Shown here: piece after piece, positions 17,756 through 27,564 of the stretch | Position numbering within the stretch: position 1 is the stretch's first letter | Layout: every line of letters begins with the position of its first letter | Made by a program: the position numbers and the translations under genes | Notes under the pieces: generated by a model | What the model was told of the DNA's origin: nothing | Seen by the model: only the letters and a program-made list of their open reading frames with translations | Databases searched by the model: none | NCBI GenBank assembly: GCA_963691715.1 | Contig: OY829281.1 | Location: forward strand, 558,001-622,000 | Length of the DNA: 64,000 nucleotides | Direction: 5' to 3' | Source of the DNA: HXMU1420-13 sp963691715 | Lineage (GTDB): Bacteria > Bacteroidota > Rhodothermia > Balneolales > Balneolaceae

Positions 17756-20700
17756 TTACTGGTTATTATCTAGAATAAGAACGGGCAGTTGTAGTGATCT
17801 ATACATTTCATTATACGCTTTCATTTCATGATTAATCAAACTATCTCTTTCCTCTTTATATATGTTCCAATCGTTCATTAAATCTTTGAAACGTTCTCTT
17901 GCCCCAGCGGTTATTTTTGGATCTGCTTGATCTATATACCTTAAAAGTTGAATAAGTTGGGCATTAAGCATGCTATTAAAATTAATAACATCTTGAAAGG
18001 TTTTTTGCTTTGCTTGTATCAAATTCTCTTCCCAGCTATTAATACGTTTTATTAAACTTTCGCCTTTTATTAGAAGAGTATCAGCATTTGGATTTTCTTT
18101 TAAAAGTATAGCATATTTTTGTAATTGTGATTTTACAGAACGTAATTGAGTAACCGATTCATGCATCTCTTTAATGGCATCCTCTATATTAATTAGCATT
18201 TCTTGTTGTTCAACAAAATCTTGTGGATTAGACTTAATAGCGGGATTTGGTAAGATTGTTGCTGTTGTTTCTACAGTAGTATTTTCTAAAGTTAATCTTA
18301 AAGTATAGTCTCCAGGACCTACTCGTGACCCAGAAAGTCCTCCAAAAACAAATATATTGTTAACTGCAGGTAAAGATGCTCGGTTAAAGTCCCAAGTGAA
18401 TCTATTGAATCCTTTCTTGGAAGGTAATAATTGAGGTTTTTCAGGGCCTCCTGGCCAGGTTAAATGTTTAAGATTTTTGTTCGTGTAACTTCTAATTACA
18501 GTGTTATTCTGCAAAATATCTAGTGTTAGGTATAAAGAGTCTGCATTATTGTTTAGATAATAATCAATGGTAACGCCTGATTTAGGATTTGTACCTTGAC
18601 CACTAGAGGTAGATGTTCTTCCAAAAATTCGGTAACTATCTTTTGGTTTGATGATATCTATGGTTTTGTTGTCTGTATCTAGATTCTGAAACACACCAAG
18701 ATCGTCTAAAATCCAAAATCCTCTTCCAGAAGTTGCTGCCACTAAATCATTATCTTGTATAATCAGATCGTTTATGGGTACTACAGGAAAATTTAAATTT
18801 AACCGTTGCCAATGCAAACCGTCATCCATGGAAATATATAAACCTGTTTCAGTACCAGCGTAAAGTAAACCAGCTCTTTTTTTATCTGATCTTACTACTC
18901 TTGTAAATCCATGTGGATCATTCAAGCCTTTTACAATTTTTGTCCATGATTTACCATAGTCGGTTGTTTTGAAAATATAGGAATTAAGGTCAAACGATTT
19001 ATATCTCATTAGTACCACATAGGCAGTTGCAGGATCATGTTCTGAGATATCAATACTATTTATAATTCCATCGGATATATTTTTAGGTGTAATATTCTCC
19101 CAATTAATACCTCCATCTTTGGTAATATGTAACAGCCCATCATCAGTACCTGCATATATTAAACCTTCTTGATGTTGTGATTCTACCAGAGCAGAAATAG
19201 TATTATAATTTTCACCACCAGCAGCCTCATTGGTAAATGGACCGCCACCAGGTCCATGTTTATCAGTTTCATTTTTTGTAAGATCAGGACTTATTATATG
19301 CCAATTCAATCCCTCATCATCTGTTTTAAAAACAACATTTCCAGCATGATATATTATTGCTCTGTTATGTGGGGAAGTAATGATTGGGGCATTCCAATTG
19401 TAGCGATACTTAGAATCTTTTGGTGGAATACTTAACCCTAATTCTGGATATTGTTTTATTGTTTTATGTTCTCTTGATGATTTTGTCCATTTACTGATAT
19501 TTCCTTGATAAGTACCGCCATAAATTATCTCCGGATTTTCAGGGTCGAAAGCTATAAATGCACTTTCTCCTCCAGCCACTGGGTACCAATCTTTCCAATC
19601 TATACCATTATCGTTAGTTCGACTAGCAATAGCGATAGTCGTATTATCTTGTTGTCCACCATATACATTATATGGAACTAGATTATCGGTTATTACTCGA
19701 TAAAACTGAGCAGTTGATTGGTTTTCTTGTGTACTCCAGCTCTTACCACCATTGAAGGAAATGTTAGTTCCACCATCGTTAGAGTTAATAATATTAGAAT
19801 TATCATGGGGATTGATCCATAAATGATGATTGTCTCCATGAGGCACTGGAATATTGGAAAAGCTTTTACCTCCATCGATCGATTTCATCATGGGTGCATT
19901 TAGAACATAAACAACGTTCTCGTTTAAAGGATCTGCAAAAATTTCCATGTAGTACCACGAACGAGCTACATTTACCCTGTTTTTATTTATTTGAATCCAT
20001 GTGGTACCAGCATCATCTGAACGGTAGACACCACCTTTTTCACCTTCAGCTTCAATTACTGCAAAGACGCGCTCGGAATTTGCTCTAGATACTGAGATGC
20101 CAGATTTACCAAATTCTTTAGGTAATCCGGTTGTCAATTTAGTCCATGTATCACCTCCGTCAATCGATTTATATAAATTGGAATGTTCACCACCAGATTC
20201 AATGTACCAAGGATAACGCCGATGCTGCCACATTGAAGCATATAGAATTCGAGGATTATTCATGTCCATCGACAATGATGATGCACCAGTAGAAGTATTT
20301 ACGAATAAAACATTTTCCCAGGTTTCACCACCATCAAATGTCCTATAAATTCCTCTTTCCTGTGTAGGAGCATATTGTGCACCCTGAACTGATACATAAA
20401 TTATTTCAGGATTTGTTGGATGGATGATTACATCGGATATATGATATGATTGATCTAATCCAATATGACTCCATGTTTTTCCAGCATCTGTAGACTTATA
20501 TACACCATCTCCCATAGAGGTCATAACTCCACGAGCTGCATGTTCACCCATACCCACAACCACTATATTAATATCACTTTCTGATACAGCAATCGCCCCA
20601 ACCGAACCGGTTTTAAAATAATTATCGGAAATATTTTTCCAAGTAATACCTGCATCTGTAGTTTTATAAACACCTCCACCAGTAGAACCCATATAGTAAG

Positions 20701-20899
20701 TCTGGGGTTGGCCAACTACACCAGTAGATGCAACGCTTCTGCCTCCTCGATAAGGTCCGATATTACGCCATTTTAATCCATGAAACAGAGAATCGGTAAG
20801 TTCTATATTTGGCTTGGAGGATTTCTTTTTTCTTGATTGCGAGTACACCGTTAATGGAATAAAAAGTATACAAATGATCAGAAGCTTAAAAATTTTCAT
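17756..20899 (-). CDS. Large secreted BNR/sortilin-like beta-propeller protein
   Basis: 1047 residues with a signal peptide (ending TVYSQ, about residue 21). The mature protein starts with GLKWRNIGPYRGGRS, a hallmark of a widespread Bacteroidota family often labelled VPS10 or glycosyl hydrolase. Many BNR/Asp-box repeats follow through about residue 730, for example SxDGGxxW variants TTDAGITW, STDAGKTW, SIDGGDTW, SDDAGTTW, TKDGGINW and TTDYGKSW. These form one or two beta-propellers. The C-terminal third has a beta-sandwich and then a helical part (about 875-1040). Such propellers bind or hydrolyse sugars or peptides; no catalytic residues can be assigned here, so enzymatic activity is unproven. 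Confidence 0.8.
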   Translation of the reverse strand: MKIFKLLIICILFIPLTVYSQSRKKKSSKPNIELTDSLFHGLKWRNIGPYRGGRSVASTGVVGQPQTYYMGSTGGGVYKTTDAGITWKNISDNYFKTGSVGAIAVSESDINIVVVGMGEHAARGVMTSMGDGVYKSTDAGKTWSHIGLDQSYHISDVIIHPTNPEIIYVSVQGAQYAPTQERGIYRTFDGGETWENVLFVNTSTGASSLSMDMNNPRILYASMWQHRRYPWYIESGGEHSNLYKSIDGGDTWTKLTTGLPKEFGKSGISVSRANSERVFAVIEAEGEKGGVYRSDDAGTTWIQINKNRVNVARSWYYMEIFADPLNENVVYVLNAPMMKSIDGGKSFSNIPVPHGDNHHLWINPHDNSNIINSNDGGTNISFNGGKSWSTQENQSTAQFYRVITDNLVPYNVYGGQQDNTTIAIASRTNDNGIDWKDWYPVAGGESAFIAFDPENPEIIYGGTYQGNISKWTKSSREHKTIKQYPELGLSIPPKDSKYRYNWNAPIITSPHNRAIIYHAGNVVFKTDDEGLNWHIISPDLTKNETDKHGPGGGPFTNEAAGGENYNTISALVESQHQEGLIYAGTDDGLLHITKDGGINWENITPKNISDGIINSIDISEHDPATAYVVLMRYKSFDLNSYIFKTTDYGKSWTKIVKGLNDPHGFTRVVRSDKKRAGLLYAGTETGLYISMDDGLHWQRLNLNFPVVPINDLIIQDNDLVAATSGRGFWILDDLGVFQNLDTDNKTIDIIKPKDSYRIFGRTSTSSGQGTNPKSGVTIDYYLNNNADSLYLTLDILQNNTVIRSYTNKNLKHLTWPGGPEKPQLLPSKKGFNRFTWDFNRASLPAVNNIFVFGGLSGSRVGPGDYTLRLTLENTTVETTATILPNPAIKSNPQDFVEQQEMLINIEDAIKEMHESVTQLRSVKSQLQKYAILLKENPNADTLLIKGESLIKRINSWEENLIQAKQKTFQDVINFNSMLNAQLIQLLRYIDQADPKITAGARERFKDLMNDWNIYKEERDSLINHEMKAYNEMYRSLQLPVLILDNNQ

Positions 20900-20934
20900 A
20901 AAATCTATTTGGAGTTGAAAGCCTCTAAATTATA

Positions 20935-20942
20935 CAAAATTA
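20935..20942 (-). promoter_or_regulatory. Possible -7 promoter element for the BNR gene
   Basis: On the minus strand this reads TAATTTTG, matching TAnnTTTG, 36 bp before the start codon at 20899. No TTG lies at the expected -33 distance, so the call is weak. Confidence 0.3.
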
Positions 20943-21004
20943 TTTGTCTATTTAAAGATTTTATAAATATTGTATCTCTTGTTCACAATGAAATCCAAAA
21001 AGAT

Positions 21005-21694
21005 TTAAAAGTTGAATCTAAAACCAAATGAAGATCTTAGTTTGTTATTGTAGAAATTTTTCTCCCCTAAAAAGCTCTCATAACCAAACGTATTTGTATA
21101 AGCTATTCCAAACATAAAATGAATGTGTTCATGATTATTAGTTATCTTATAGATAAATTGGCTGCCAAATTCTGAACTCAAGCCAAAACCAGCATCCGAT
21201 CCGTCTTGAAGTTTGTCTTCCCATTCGCTAGTTCTTTCGCCATCTGGAGTATATCTATCTTCTCCTTTCAAATAAAAACCAGCACCAAACTGACCAAATG
21301 AAACTGGAAACCTTAAAGTAATTCTATCATTATTAAGATGTAACGTATAGGCTACCTCAAGACCTAAATATCCATGATCTGCCCCAAGCATTACAGAAGA
21401 CTTCCCTTTATATGTTTCACCTTGCTTAAGTTTTAATTCATATTCATTATGTTCGTTGATGGGGCCACTTCTACCATAATATCTTATTCCATAATCCCAT
21501 TTTTTATTTTTTGAAACTATTCCAATTCCAAAACCTACAGCATTTCCTATATGATTTTTCAAAAACATAGAAGAGTATTCTGGTTGAAAATAAAACCCCA
21601 TGCTTGAATTGCTGTCAGATTGATAATTTTGAGCAATTAGATTTGTATTGATCGTAATGAAAATTAAACTACAAGTAACTAATAAAGTTTTCAT
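21005..21694 (-). CDS. Predicted outer-membrane beta-barrel protein
   Basis: 229 residues with a signal peptide (ending NLIAQ, about residue 22). The mature sequence is rich in glycine and aromatics in an alternating pattern, and it ends in SSFGFRFNF, a terminal aromatic barrel signature. It is 18 bp downstream of another predicted barrel gene, and the two are probably co-transcribed. I do not recognise a family beyond a generic barrel. It may work with its partner or with the esterase and regulator genes upstream. Confidence 0.6.
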   Translation of the reverse strand: MKTLLVTCSLIFITINTNLIAQNYQSDSNSSMGFYFQPEYSSMFLKNHIGNAVGFGIGIVSKNKKWDYGIRYYGRSGPINEHNEYELKLKQGETYKGKSSVMLGADHGYLGLEVAYTLHLNNDRITLRFPVSFGQFGAGFYLKGEDRYTPDGERTSEWEDKLQDGSDAGFGLSSEFGSQFIYKITNNHEHIHFMFGIAYTNTFGYESFLGEKNFYNNKLRSSFGFRFNF

Positions 21695-21712
21695 ATCAGA
21701 ATGTTTTGACCG

Positions 21713-22387
21713 TTAGAAATTGAAAAATTTAAATTGAGATACATTCCTTCCGAAGGAATACTGATAGCTTATTGAAATTTGATTAAAGTATTTCATAGTA
21801 TCACCTTGTGCTCCATTCATTGGACCTGTATAAGCTTTAAATGAAACATTGTGAGTATTATTTAATGAGTATGAAATACCAGCAAGGATGATCGCTGAAG
21901 GTAACTGTTCGTCAGGTATGGGATTTGTTCCAATTTGCATAGCCATTCTAAACATTGAACCTGTATGGATAGTGAATTTTTCTGAGGCTTTTATACTAAA
22001 AATTATATTCGGATCTATTTCAATACCATTAGTAGATTTCTTCAATTCAGCTATGTCTCTATTTCTGAGGTATCGATAACTTGTGGTCAGATTAAAATCT
22101 AATCTATAATTTTCTACTTCTTTTATTTTATAACCAAATACAATCCCCGCGAACAATGTATTTCCATTAGTTACGGCGATAGCGTCGGTAAATCTATATT
22201 TTATATTACTGTATCTTAATTGTAGTCCAATGTTGAAATTATCATGTAATTGATGTTGGAACCAAGCTGATTCAATATGTTTGTCATTATCACTAAATCC
22301 AACAGAAATGCCTACATTAGATTGTGCGGTTAAATCTTTAAGACCAAAAAATACAAGTGGGAGTATTAGATATATTTTTAGTTTCAT
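21713..22387 (-). CDS. Predicted outer-membrane beta-barrel protein
   Basis: 224 residues. The signal peptide ends DLTAQ (about residue 22), and amphipathic strands follow throughout (NVGISVGFSD, NIGLQLRYSN, TLFAGIVFGYKI, FTIHTGSMFRMA). Near the C-terminus ISISYQYSFGR is followed by a short extra tail. It lies between a Crp-family regulator gene (76 bp upstream) and a second barrel gene (18 bp downstream). No specific family is recognised. The regulator next door is the natural candidate to control it, which is inference from position only. Confidence 0.6.
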   Translation of the reverse strand: MKLKIYLILPLVFFGLKDLTAQSNVGISVGFSDNDKHIESAWFQHQLHDNFNIGLQLRYSNIKYRFTDAIAVTNGNTLFAGIVFGYKIKEVENYRLDFNLTTSYRYLRNRDIAELKKSTNGIEIDPNIIFSIKASEKFTIHTGSMFRMAMQIGTNPIPDEQLPSAIILAGISYSLNNTHNVSFKAYTGPMNGAQGDTMKYFNQISISYQYSFGRNVSQFKFFNF

Positions 22388-22463
22388 AATCTTTGAGATG
22401 ATTTTGAAACCAACTTAAGATGCTAAGATGACAATCTTCTTAACATAGGTAAAGAAATGTATT

Positions 22464-23027
22464 TTATGATGTGATATTTCTTCTAATTCGGCTAAGGGCT
22501 ACATCAGTTATTCCCAAATATGAAGCAATAAGATATAAGGGTACTTCAGAAAGAAGATTAGGTCTATATTCAATTAATTCGAGATACCGTTGTTCTGCAG
22601 ATAAAGTGATTAAGGATTCCATTCTTTTGGTAACATTCAAATAGATAGATTCTGTTAATTTTAATGTTAGATTTTTTAATTGGGGTGCTTTTTTATATAA
22701 ATCTTCCAAGTTAGTGATTGATATAGATTGGTATTCGCATTCACTAATAGCTTTTAAGGAATAACGCGATGAAGTTTTGGTTAAAAAACTTTCGTAGACT
22801 GATGCAAAATCATTCTTGAAGACGAAATCCTTGACAAAAATTTTATTATCCCTTTCATAAATCATGGCTAAGCAGCCTTTATTTAGAAAATAAATTTTAT
22901 CACAAACTGTTCCTTCTGAAATTAAATAATCTCCAGAATTAGCTTTATTTCTAACAAATTTACCTTCAATTTCCTCTACTACATCTTTCGGCAGAGACAT
23001 TTTTAATAAGTATTCAGAAATGTTCAA
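22464..23027 (-). CDS. Crp/Fnr-family transcription regulator
   Basis: 187 residues. An N-terminal cyclic-nucleotide-binding-type beta-roll spans about 15-115 (SGDYLISEGTVCDKIYFLNKG). The dimer helix and a C-terminal winged helix follow, with the recognition region YLIASYLGITDVALSRIRRN (about 165-184). The roll lacks the RxS phosphate-binding signature for cAMP, as in many regulators of this subgroup in Bacteroidota, so the ligand is unknown. It lies between an esterase gene and two barrel genes on the same strand and may regulate them. Confidence 0.85.
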   Translation of the reverse strand: MNISEYLLKMSLPKDVVEEIEGKFVRNKANSGDYLISEGTVCDKIYFLNKGCLAMIYERDNKIFVKDFVFKNDFASVYESFLTKTSSRYSLKAISECEYQSISITNLEDLYKKAPQLKNLTLKLTESIYLNVTKRMESLITLSAEQRYLELIEYRPNLLSEVPLYLIASYLGITDVALSRIRRNITS

Positions 23028-23102
23028 AATGAATTAATTTTATTAAGAAAATAATAATTAACGATACAATGAATATTATTTAAAAACATTCAGCATTCTT
23101 AA

Positions 23103-23987
23103 TTATTCAATCTTACCATTCAAATCAAACTTTTTCATAAAACTCCAAACCTCCTCAGTGGCACTGATATCCATATTTCCTCTGAAACCTGGCCAATCAT
23201 GTCCTCCACCAATAATTTTCAAATGTTCGACCTTTACACCTTCGTCTCCATTTAGGTACTGAAATAGCTCTACGGTACTACGATCATTTAAATCGATATT
23301 TGGAATATCAGATATTATTGGGTTCATATCTGTATTGTTATGAGTATTCCAGAAATCTAAGGTACGTTCGACAGTGGAGTAATCTATAATCGGGTCTGCT
23401 GTACCGTGAATTTCAAGTACAGATATTGCTCTAGTAGGGTTACAATTATTGAAGGCACTATCAATGGGAAGCATAGTACCAGTTACTGAAGCAATTGAAG
23501 CAATTTTATTGGATAGATTGCATGCTAAACTAAAGCTAAATATACCACCATTCGACATTCCCGTACTATATATTCGTTTTGACTCAATATTATAATCTTC
23601 TTCTAATTCACTTAGTAAAGCTTCAATGAAATCAATATCTGGATTATTAATATTTGCTACATTCCATTTTTTATTAATTCCATTGGGATGTACAGCTATA
23701 AATTGTTCAGTTTCTGCAAGGTCACTGAATTTTGTGTAATCATAATTGAATTCCATATTTGATGTCAGACCATGAAACGATAAGACTAATGGATAAGATG
23801 TTTTTCCAGTATAGTTCTGAGGTATATAAATTATATACTCACGAACCGTGCCATTTGAAGTTAGTTCTTTTGTAATTTTTCCTTTTATAATTTCTTGTTC
23901 TGGATAATCTGGTTCATTTGAATTCGAACAAGCCCATAATGCCATACATAGTATGACTAACATACAAGTATTTTTCAAAGCGGACAT
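23103..23987 (-). CDS. PHB-depolymerase-type esterase lipoprotein, copy B
   Basis: 294 residues. The signal sequence ends in a plausible lipobox (LWAC, Cys20), so the protein is likely tethered to a membrane. The catalytic triad is Ser145 in GMSNGG, Asp198 in IHGTADPIIDY and His263 in GGGHDWPG. It shares fold, length and motif order with the esterase at 16692-17591, although overall identity looks only moderate, so the duplication is old. It is followed by a Crp-family regulator on the same strand. The substrate cannot be named from sequence. Confidence 0.82.
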   Translation of the reverse strand: MSALKNTCMLVILCMALWACSNSNEPDYPEQEIIKGKITKELTSNGTVREYIIYIPQNYTGKTSYPLVLSFHGLTSNMEFNYDYTKFSDLAETEQFIAVHPNGINKKWNVANINNPDIDFIEALLSELEEDYNIESKRIYSTGMSNGGIFSFSLACNLSNKIASIASVTGTMLPIDSAFNNCNPTRAISVLEIHGTADPIIDYSTVERTLDFWNTHNNTDMNPIISDIPNIDLNDRSTVELFQYLNGDEGVKVEHLKIIGGGHDWPGFRGNMDISATEEVWSFMKKFDLNGKIE

Positions 23988-24147
23988 AATTTTAATTTTA
24001 TGTGAGGTAAATTAAGTAATAACTTTAATTAAGATAGGGAAAAATTCTATGTACATCTAAGGTTGCAATTCATTTATTGCATCTTAATGGCGTAAAGAAA
24101 TTCTATCAATTATATCATTTTATAATACACCGACACCATTTTTTGGT

Positions 24148-24159
24148 ATGGAATTCCAT
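24148..24159. repeat. 12-bp perfect palindrome in an intergenic gap
   Basis: ATGGAATTCCAT is fully self-complementary. It lies in the 276-bp gap upstream of esterase B and downstream of the LPP20-like gene. It could be an operator half-pair or chance. Nothing else was seen in the gap. Confidence 0.25.
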
Positions 24160-24263
24160 TAGGAACGATAAAGTGTTATTAAAACAACTGAGATGGATAA
24201 TTAAAGGTAAAGTCTTAAAAAAAATGTTCAGAATATTAATGAATAATCTACTATGGATGATTA

Positions 24264-25013
24264 TTAACCGTCAATTCGTATAATATTTTTTTCATTTACA
24301 ATAACCAATACATAGTAAGTATTGTCTATTATCTGACGGCTAAGTACACCTATATGATTAAACACATGCTTCGAAGTAACATAATGTACTGACGATAGAT
24401 TATTGTCGAATGTTTTTTCTAAAGACTGTACTTTTGTATTCAGATATTCCGATAAATTTTGAAGCGCATTTTGTTTGGCCAATGTCCAGCCACGTCCAGG
24501 ATTGAAAGGGGTTTCAGTATTCATGCCAGATGAAATCCAAAATCCTTCAATATTTATCGGTTCATAAAGTTCATCTCTCCATTTTGTAGTTAATGCTTTA
24601 TCAATTATCTGAGATGGGAAATTCGTGGAATCATTTATATCACGGATAAAATACACTGCCCAATCGCCAACTATAACAGAATCAATTATTGCAACTTCAG
24701 ATGATATGATAGTATCAGATATGCTGAATTCGGCGTTTAACCTGCTTTGCTCATTCGTGCCATAATATTCTAAATATACACTTGTGAGAATAGATGCCTC
24801 AAGGTCGATTACTGCATTTAATTTTGCTTCTTCGAATGAACGTACTGGATTAAAATTTGATAGTCTTGCAAAACCAGCACCATGAACGATGGAAGGGCTT
24901 GGTACTTCCTCAATTATACTATAAGTATTTTTTGGAGGAACACTAATTTTTTGAGCTTTGCAACCTATGAATGCAATTAAGAAAATTAATATGTTAGTTA
25001 GAAGAAATTTCAC
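24264..25013 (-). CDS. LPP20-like lipoprotein, last gene of the envelope operon
   Basis: 249 residues. The signal ends in a lipobox-like FIGC (Cys18). At about 45-80 it has a glycine-rich turn and alanine-rich helix, HGAGFARLSNFNPVRSFEEA followed by KLNAVIDLEASIL. This has the pattern of LPP20/FlgT-N domains (Gly-x-Gly, then spaced alanines). A second similar helix (GRGWTLAKQNALQNLSEYL) appears near 170-195, so the fold may be duplicated. Its start overlaps the upstream gene's end by 4 bp, which implies translational coupling. No precise function is known. The LPP20 family is named from a Helicobacter pylori surface lipoprotein. Confidence 0.65.
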   Translation of the reverse strand: MKFLLTNILIFLIAFIGCKAQKISVPPKNTYSIIEEVPSPSIVHGAGFARLSNFNPVRSFEEAKLNAVIDLEASILTSVYLEYYGTNEQSRLNAEFSISDTIISSEVAIIDSVIVGDWAVYFIRDINDSTNFPSQIIDKALTTKWRDELYEPINIEGFWISSGMNTETPFNPGRGWTLAKQNALQNLSEYLNTKVQSLEKTFDNNLSSVHYVTSKHVFNHIGVLSRQIIDNTYYVLVIVNEKNIIRIDG

Positions 25014-25966
25014 TTAAATATTTCCATGTAACCAATATGAAAAACCTCATCTTCTGGGGTTACCCGTTTTGGTTGCCAGGTTCTAACATGAATAAGTGGT
25101 TTATCAGGTACATCAAAATCAATCAGTAAAAATAAATAACCTTCATCAGAATAAGTTGCTGAATTATAATACTGAGTTAAAGAAACACCATAGATTTCTG
25201 GATGTTTAGGATGTCTGATAATGCCTATATCTTCATAACCTACATTAATCCATTCATTTCGAGAAAAAAGTTTTTCCAGACGTTCAATATATTCTCCCTT
25301 TGTGAATTGTAAATATTCTACTTGTTGTTGATATGCAGATTCTTCTCCAGTGTTTTCAATTACACGACCAACAATAATAAGGGCTTGATCACTAAAAACG
25401 GTATTGATATAATCTATATCTTTTCTATTATATGATGTTCGAAAATTTTCAACAAAGTTTAAGATGGTTTCACGATTAGCGTTATCAATATCGTCTTTGC
25501 CTGCATTCATAATTTCTTGGAATCTATGTGCAGCTAATCCTATTCTAAATTCACTTATAAGTCCAGATGGTGTAAATTGTAGTACGGCTTCTTCATAGTG
25601 CTCTTCACCATTAGGGTCTACAAAATAAGCAGGTATATTTCTCATTTCGTAGCGTCCAGTTGCTAGCCGATTTACAGATTCGATGATAGTAGATTCTGGT
25701 ATGTAAAAAGGAGTACTAGACCAAAGATCCATAAACTCAGAACTATATGAATTAAGAAAAAAGTCTTTTCCATTAATTGAGTCAGCTTTTTCAGAAAAGG
25801 CTTTGTTTACACTACTTAAAAAGGTGGAAGCATTTTGTTCCATTTTCAATCGTAATGCATCATCATTAAAGTCGGCTAAGAAAATTTCTACAGGTTCTTG
25901 AGCTAACCCAGTTCTATTTCCTAGAATAAAGAGAAATAAGAAAAAAAATAGAGCGATCCGTTTCAT
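25010..25966 (-). CDS. Secreted protein with C-terminal NTF2/SnoaL-like region
   Basis: 318 residues with a signal peptide (ending TGLAQ, about residue 22). The N-terminal half (about 25-160) is a mixed helix/strand region I do not recognise. The second half (about 170-315) begins ETILNFVENFRTSYNRKDIDYINTVFSDQALII and continues with curved-sheet strands, as in NTF2-like cone folds. No catalytic dyad can be assigned, so it may be a binding or scaffolding module. It lies 32 bp after the PKD protein and overlaps the next gene by 4 bp, firmly inside the five-gene operon. Confidence 0.6.
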   Translation of the reverse strand: MKRIALFFFLFLFILGNRTGLAQEPVEIFLADFNDDALRLKMEQNASTFLSSVNKAFSEKADSINGKDFFLNSYSSEFMDLWSSTPFYIPESTIIESVNRLATGRYEMRNIPAYFVDPNGEEHYEEAVLQFTPSGLISEFRIGLAAHRFQEIMNAGKDDIDNANRETILNFVENFRTSYNRKDIDYINTVFSDQALIIVGRVIENTGEESAYQQQVEYLQFTKGEYIERLEKLFSRNEWINVGYEDIGIIRHPKHPEIYGVSLTQYYNSATYSDEGYLFLLIDFDVPDKPLIHVRTWQPKRVTPEDEVFHIGYMEIFK

Positions 25967-25998
25967 TTTTCTGATGATGATATTTGTATCTATTAAAG

Positions 25999-27555
25999 TT
26001 ATTTAAATTGGAACCAAACAGAACCCATTCCCTTATATTGTGATGCTAACTCTTGATCAAAAATAGTTTCATTGGAGACAATGTTAAATCTGATACCTTT
26101 TTGTGAGGGACTTAATATAGCAATTACTCGTCTATTTTGCGGATTAATGATAGCTAAAAAACTTAGTAATGGATTACTAACATCACTTTTTCTTCCAATT
26201 TCTAAAACTTTGCGGTTAGCAAGTTGATTTAGATATCTAGTTAAGCTTTGACCATCAGTTAAACGAATAACATTATCTAAATAGGTTTTCTGCGACATCG
26301 GTATCGAATAGCCTATATTAGCATCATTTGAGATACTTGTAGTTAAACGTTGCGATTCGATGGGGGAGTCAGAGTTTTTGGGGTTTAGAAGATGTGATAG
26401 TTTACCGTGTTCTGTAAGTCGCTTTTTCTTTGAGAGATTTGCTGAACCATTTACTGTTAACGAAATAATCGATTCAGAAGATTTATTATCAAAGACATGA
26501 ATTGGACTTGTTTCTGTTGATGTTTCACCATCTCCAAAATCCCATTCTATACTGTAAACACCAAGATTATTTATTTCGGGTATAAATTTAAATCCACCAT
26601 TAGGTTCTTCTATTATATTAAAATCAATGTCAATAACATCGGAAAAATTAATATCTAAAGTAATTTCTCTATTGGGAAGAATATTATACAAGATTGATTG
26701 TTTTTCATCATCAATTGAAGTTGGTATAAAAGGGGAGATGATGAAAGTAAAAGACTTATTAAGTTCCTCAGGGGGTAAATCATAAAAGATTTTTGTACGC
26801 CCATCCAGAACGGTGTGTGATGCATAACCGGCTTTATTAAGTCTCAGTGTAAGGTTTGAGGTTTTCATTGAATTGTATTCTATTCCTATGTCGAAATAAA
26901 ATTCAGAGTGATGATCTGTTGATAAACTTCTTACCTCTAAAGCTTCTATAGTTAGGTTAGTCAACCAATTTCTAAGTTTGGCAGTTAAGAATGCTCTCAA
27001 CTCTACAGTATCAGATCCACTAACAGTTGCATAAAATGGTACTGGAAAGTAGAAGGTTGTTGCAAGTAAATCCATATATTGAGGAATAGCTGAATCAAGC
27101 CTGCCTTCTTCTTCATCCTTTAATGCAATTGATAGGGAAGAAAGCAGCCTGTTCTCTTCGGTAACCATTGTGGTTTCGAAATCTTTTTTAGAAATGTAGG
27201 CGATAGCCTCCCAACTGCCATCTCTTCTTTCTTCGGCAGGTAAGTAATTAAGACCTCTGAGTTCCATGCGACTTACTGTACTAGTCTTCGTTTCTAGCTC
27301 TACACTATATTGCTCTATATTATCACGTTCTGTATAACTAGCTTCAGACTCTATTCGAACAATCATTCGCTCAATAAGATCTCTTTTAGCATTTTTTACC
27401 GCGTTTTGTTGATCCTCCCCGAAACCTTCTCCCCAAAAATAAGCGCCACTTAATTTTATGGTACGCTCATCTAGTTGACTAAATACAGATGTACTTCCAA
27501 AGAATAAGATTAATAAACTGAAACATATTTTAATGGAAGCCCAAACAAATTTCAT
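25999..27555 (-). CDS. Exported protein with FlgT/LPP20-like N-domain and PKD domain
   Basis: 518 residues with a signal peptide (ending SVFSQ, about residue 27). Residues about 32-125 read GAYFWGEGFGEDQQNAVKNA and then KRDLIERM, the Gly-rich turn and alanine helix seen in LPP20/FlgT-N folds; GSWEAIAYISKKDF closes the domain. A long helix and tetratricopeptide-like stretch follows. Beta-sandwich repeats come next, including a PKD domain at about 325-372 with the typical YSIEWDFGDGETSTE. The C-terminal part resembles a caspase-free substrate-binding region I cannot name. It lies 9 bp from the preceding lipoprotein gene. Location is periplasm or cell surface (inferred). Confidence 0.65.
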   Translation of the reverse strand: MKFVWASIKICFSLLILFFGSTSVFSQLDERTIKLSGAYFWGEGFGEDQQNAVKNAKRDLIERMIVRIESEASYTERDNIEQYSVELETKTSTVSRMELRGLNYLPAEERRDGSWEAIAYISKKDFETTMVTEENRLLSSLSIALKDEEEGRLDSAIPQYMDLLATTFYFPVPFYATVSGSDTVELRAFLTAKLRNWLTNLTIEALEVRSLSTDHHSEFYFDIGIEYNSMKTSNLTLRLNKAGYASHTVLDGRTKIFYDLPPEELNKSFTFIISPFIPTSIDDEKQSILYNILPNREITLDINFSDVIDIDFNIIEEPNGGFKFIPEINNLGVYSIEWDFGDGETSTETSPIHVFDNKSSESIISLTVNGSANLSKKKRLTEHGKLSHLLNPKNSDSPIESQRLTTSISNDANIGYSIPMSQKTYLDNVIRLTDGQSLTRYLNQLANRKVLEIGRKSDVSNPLLSFLAIINPQNRRVIAILSPSQKGIRFNIVSNETIFDQELASQYKGMGSVWFQFK

Positions 27556-27564
27556 TGCAAAGAA

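Noticed and set aside
24077..24283. Plus-strand open frame of 68 codons in the gap before esterase B
   Set aside because: It has no recognisable domain, is Leu/Ile/Lys-rich from AT-rich sequence, overlaps the 3' end of the LPP20-like gene and has no promoter or ribosome-binding site.
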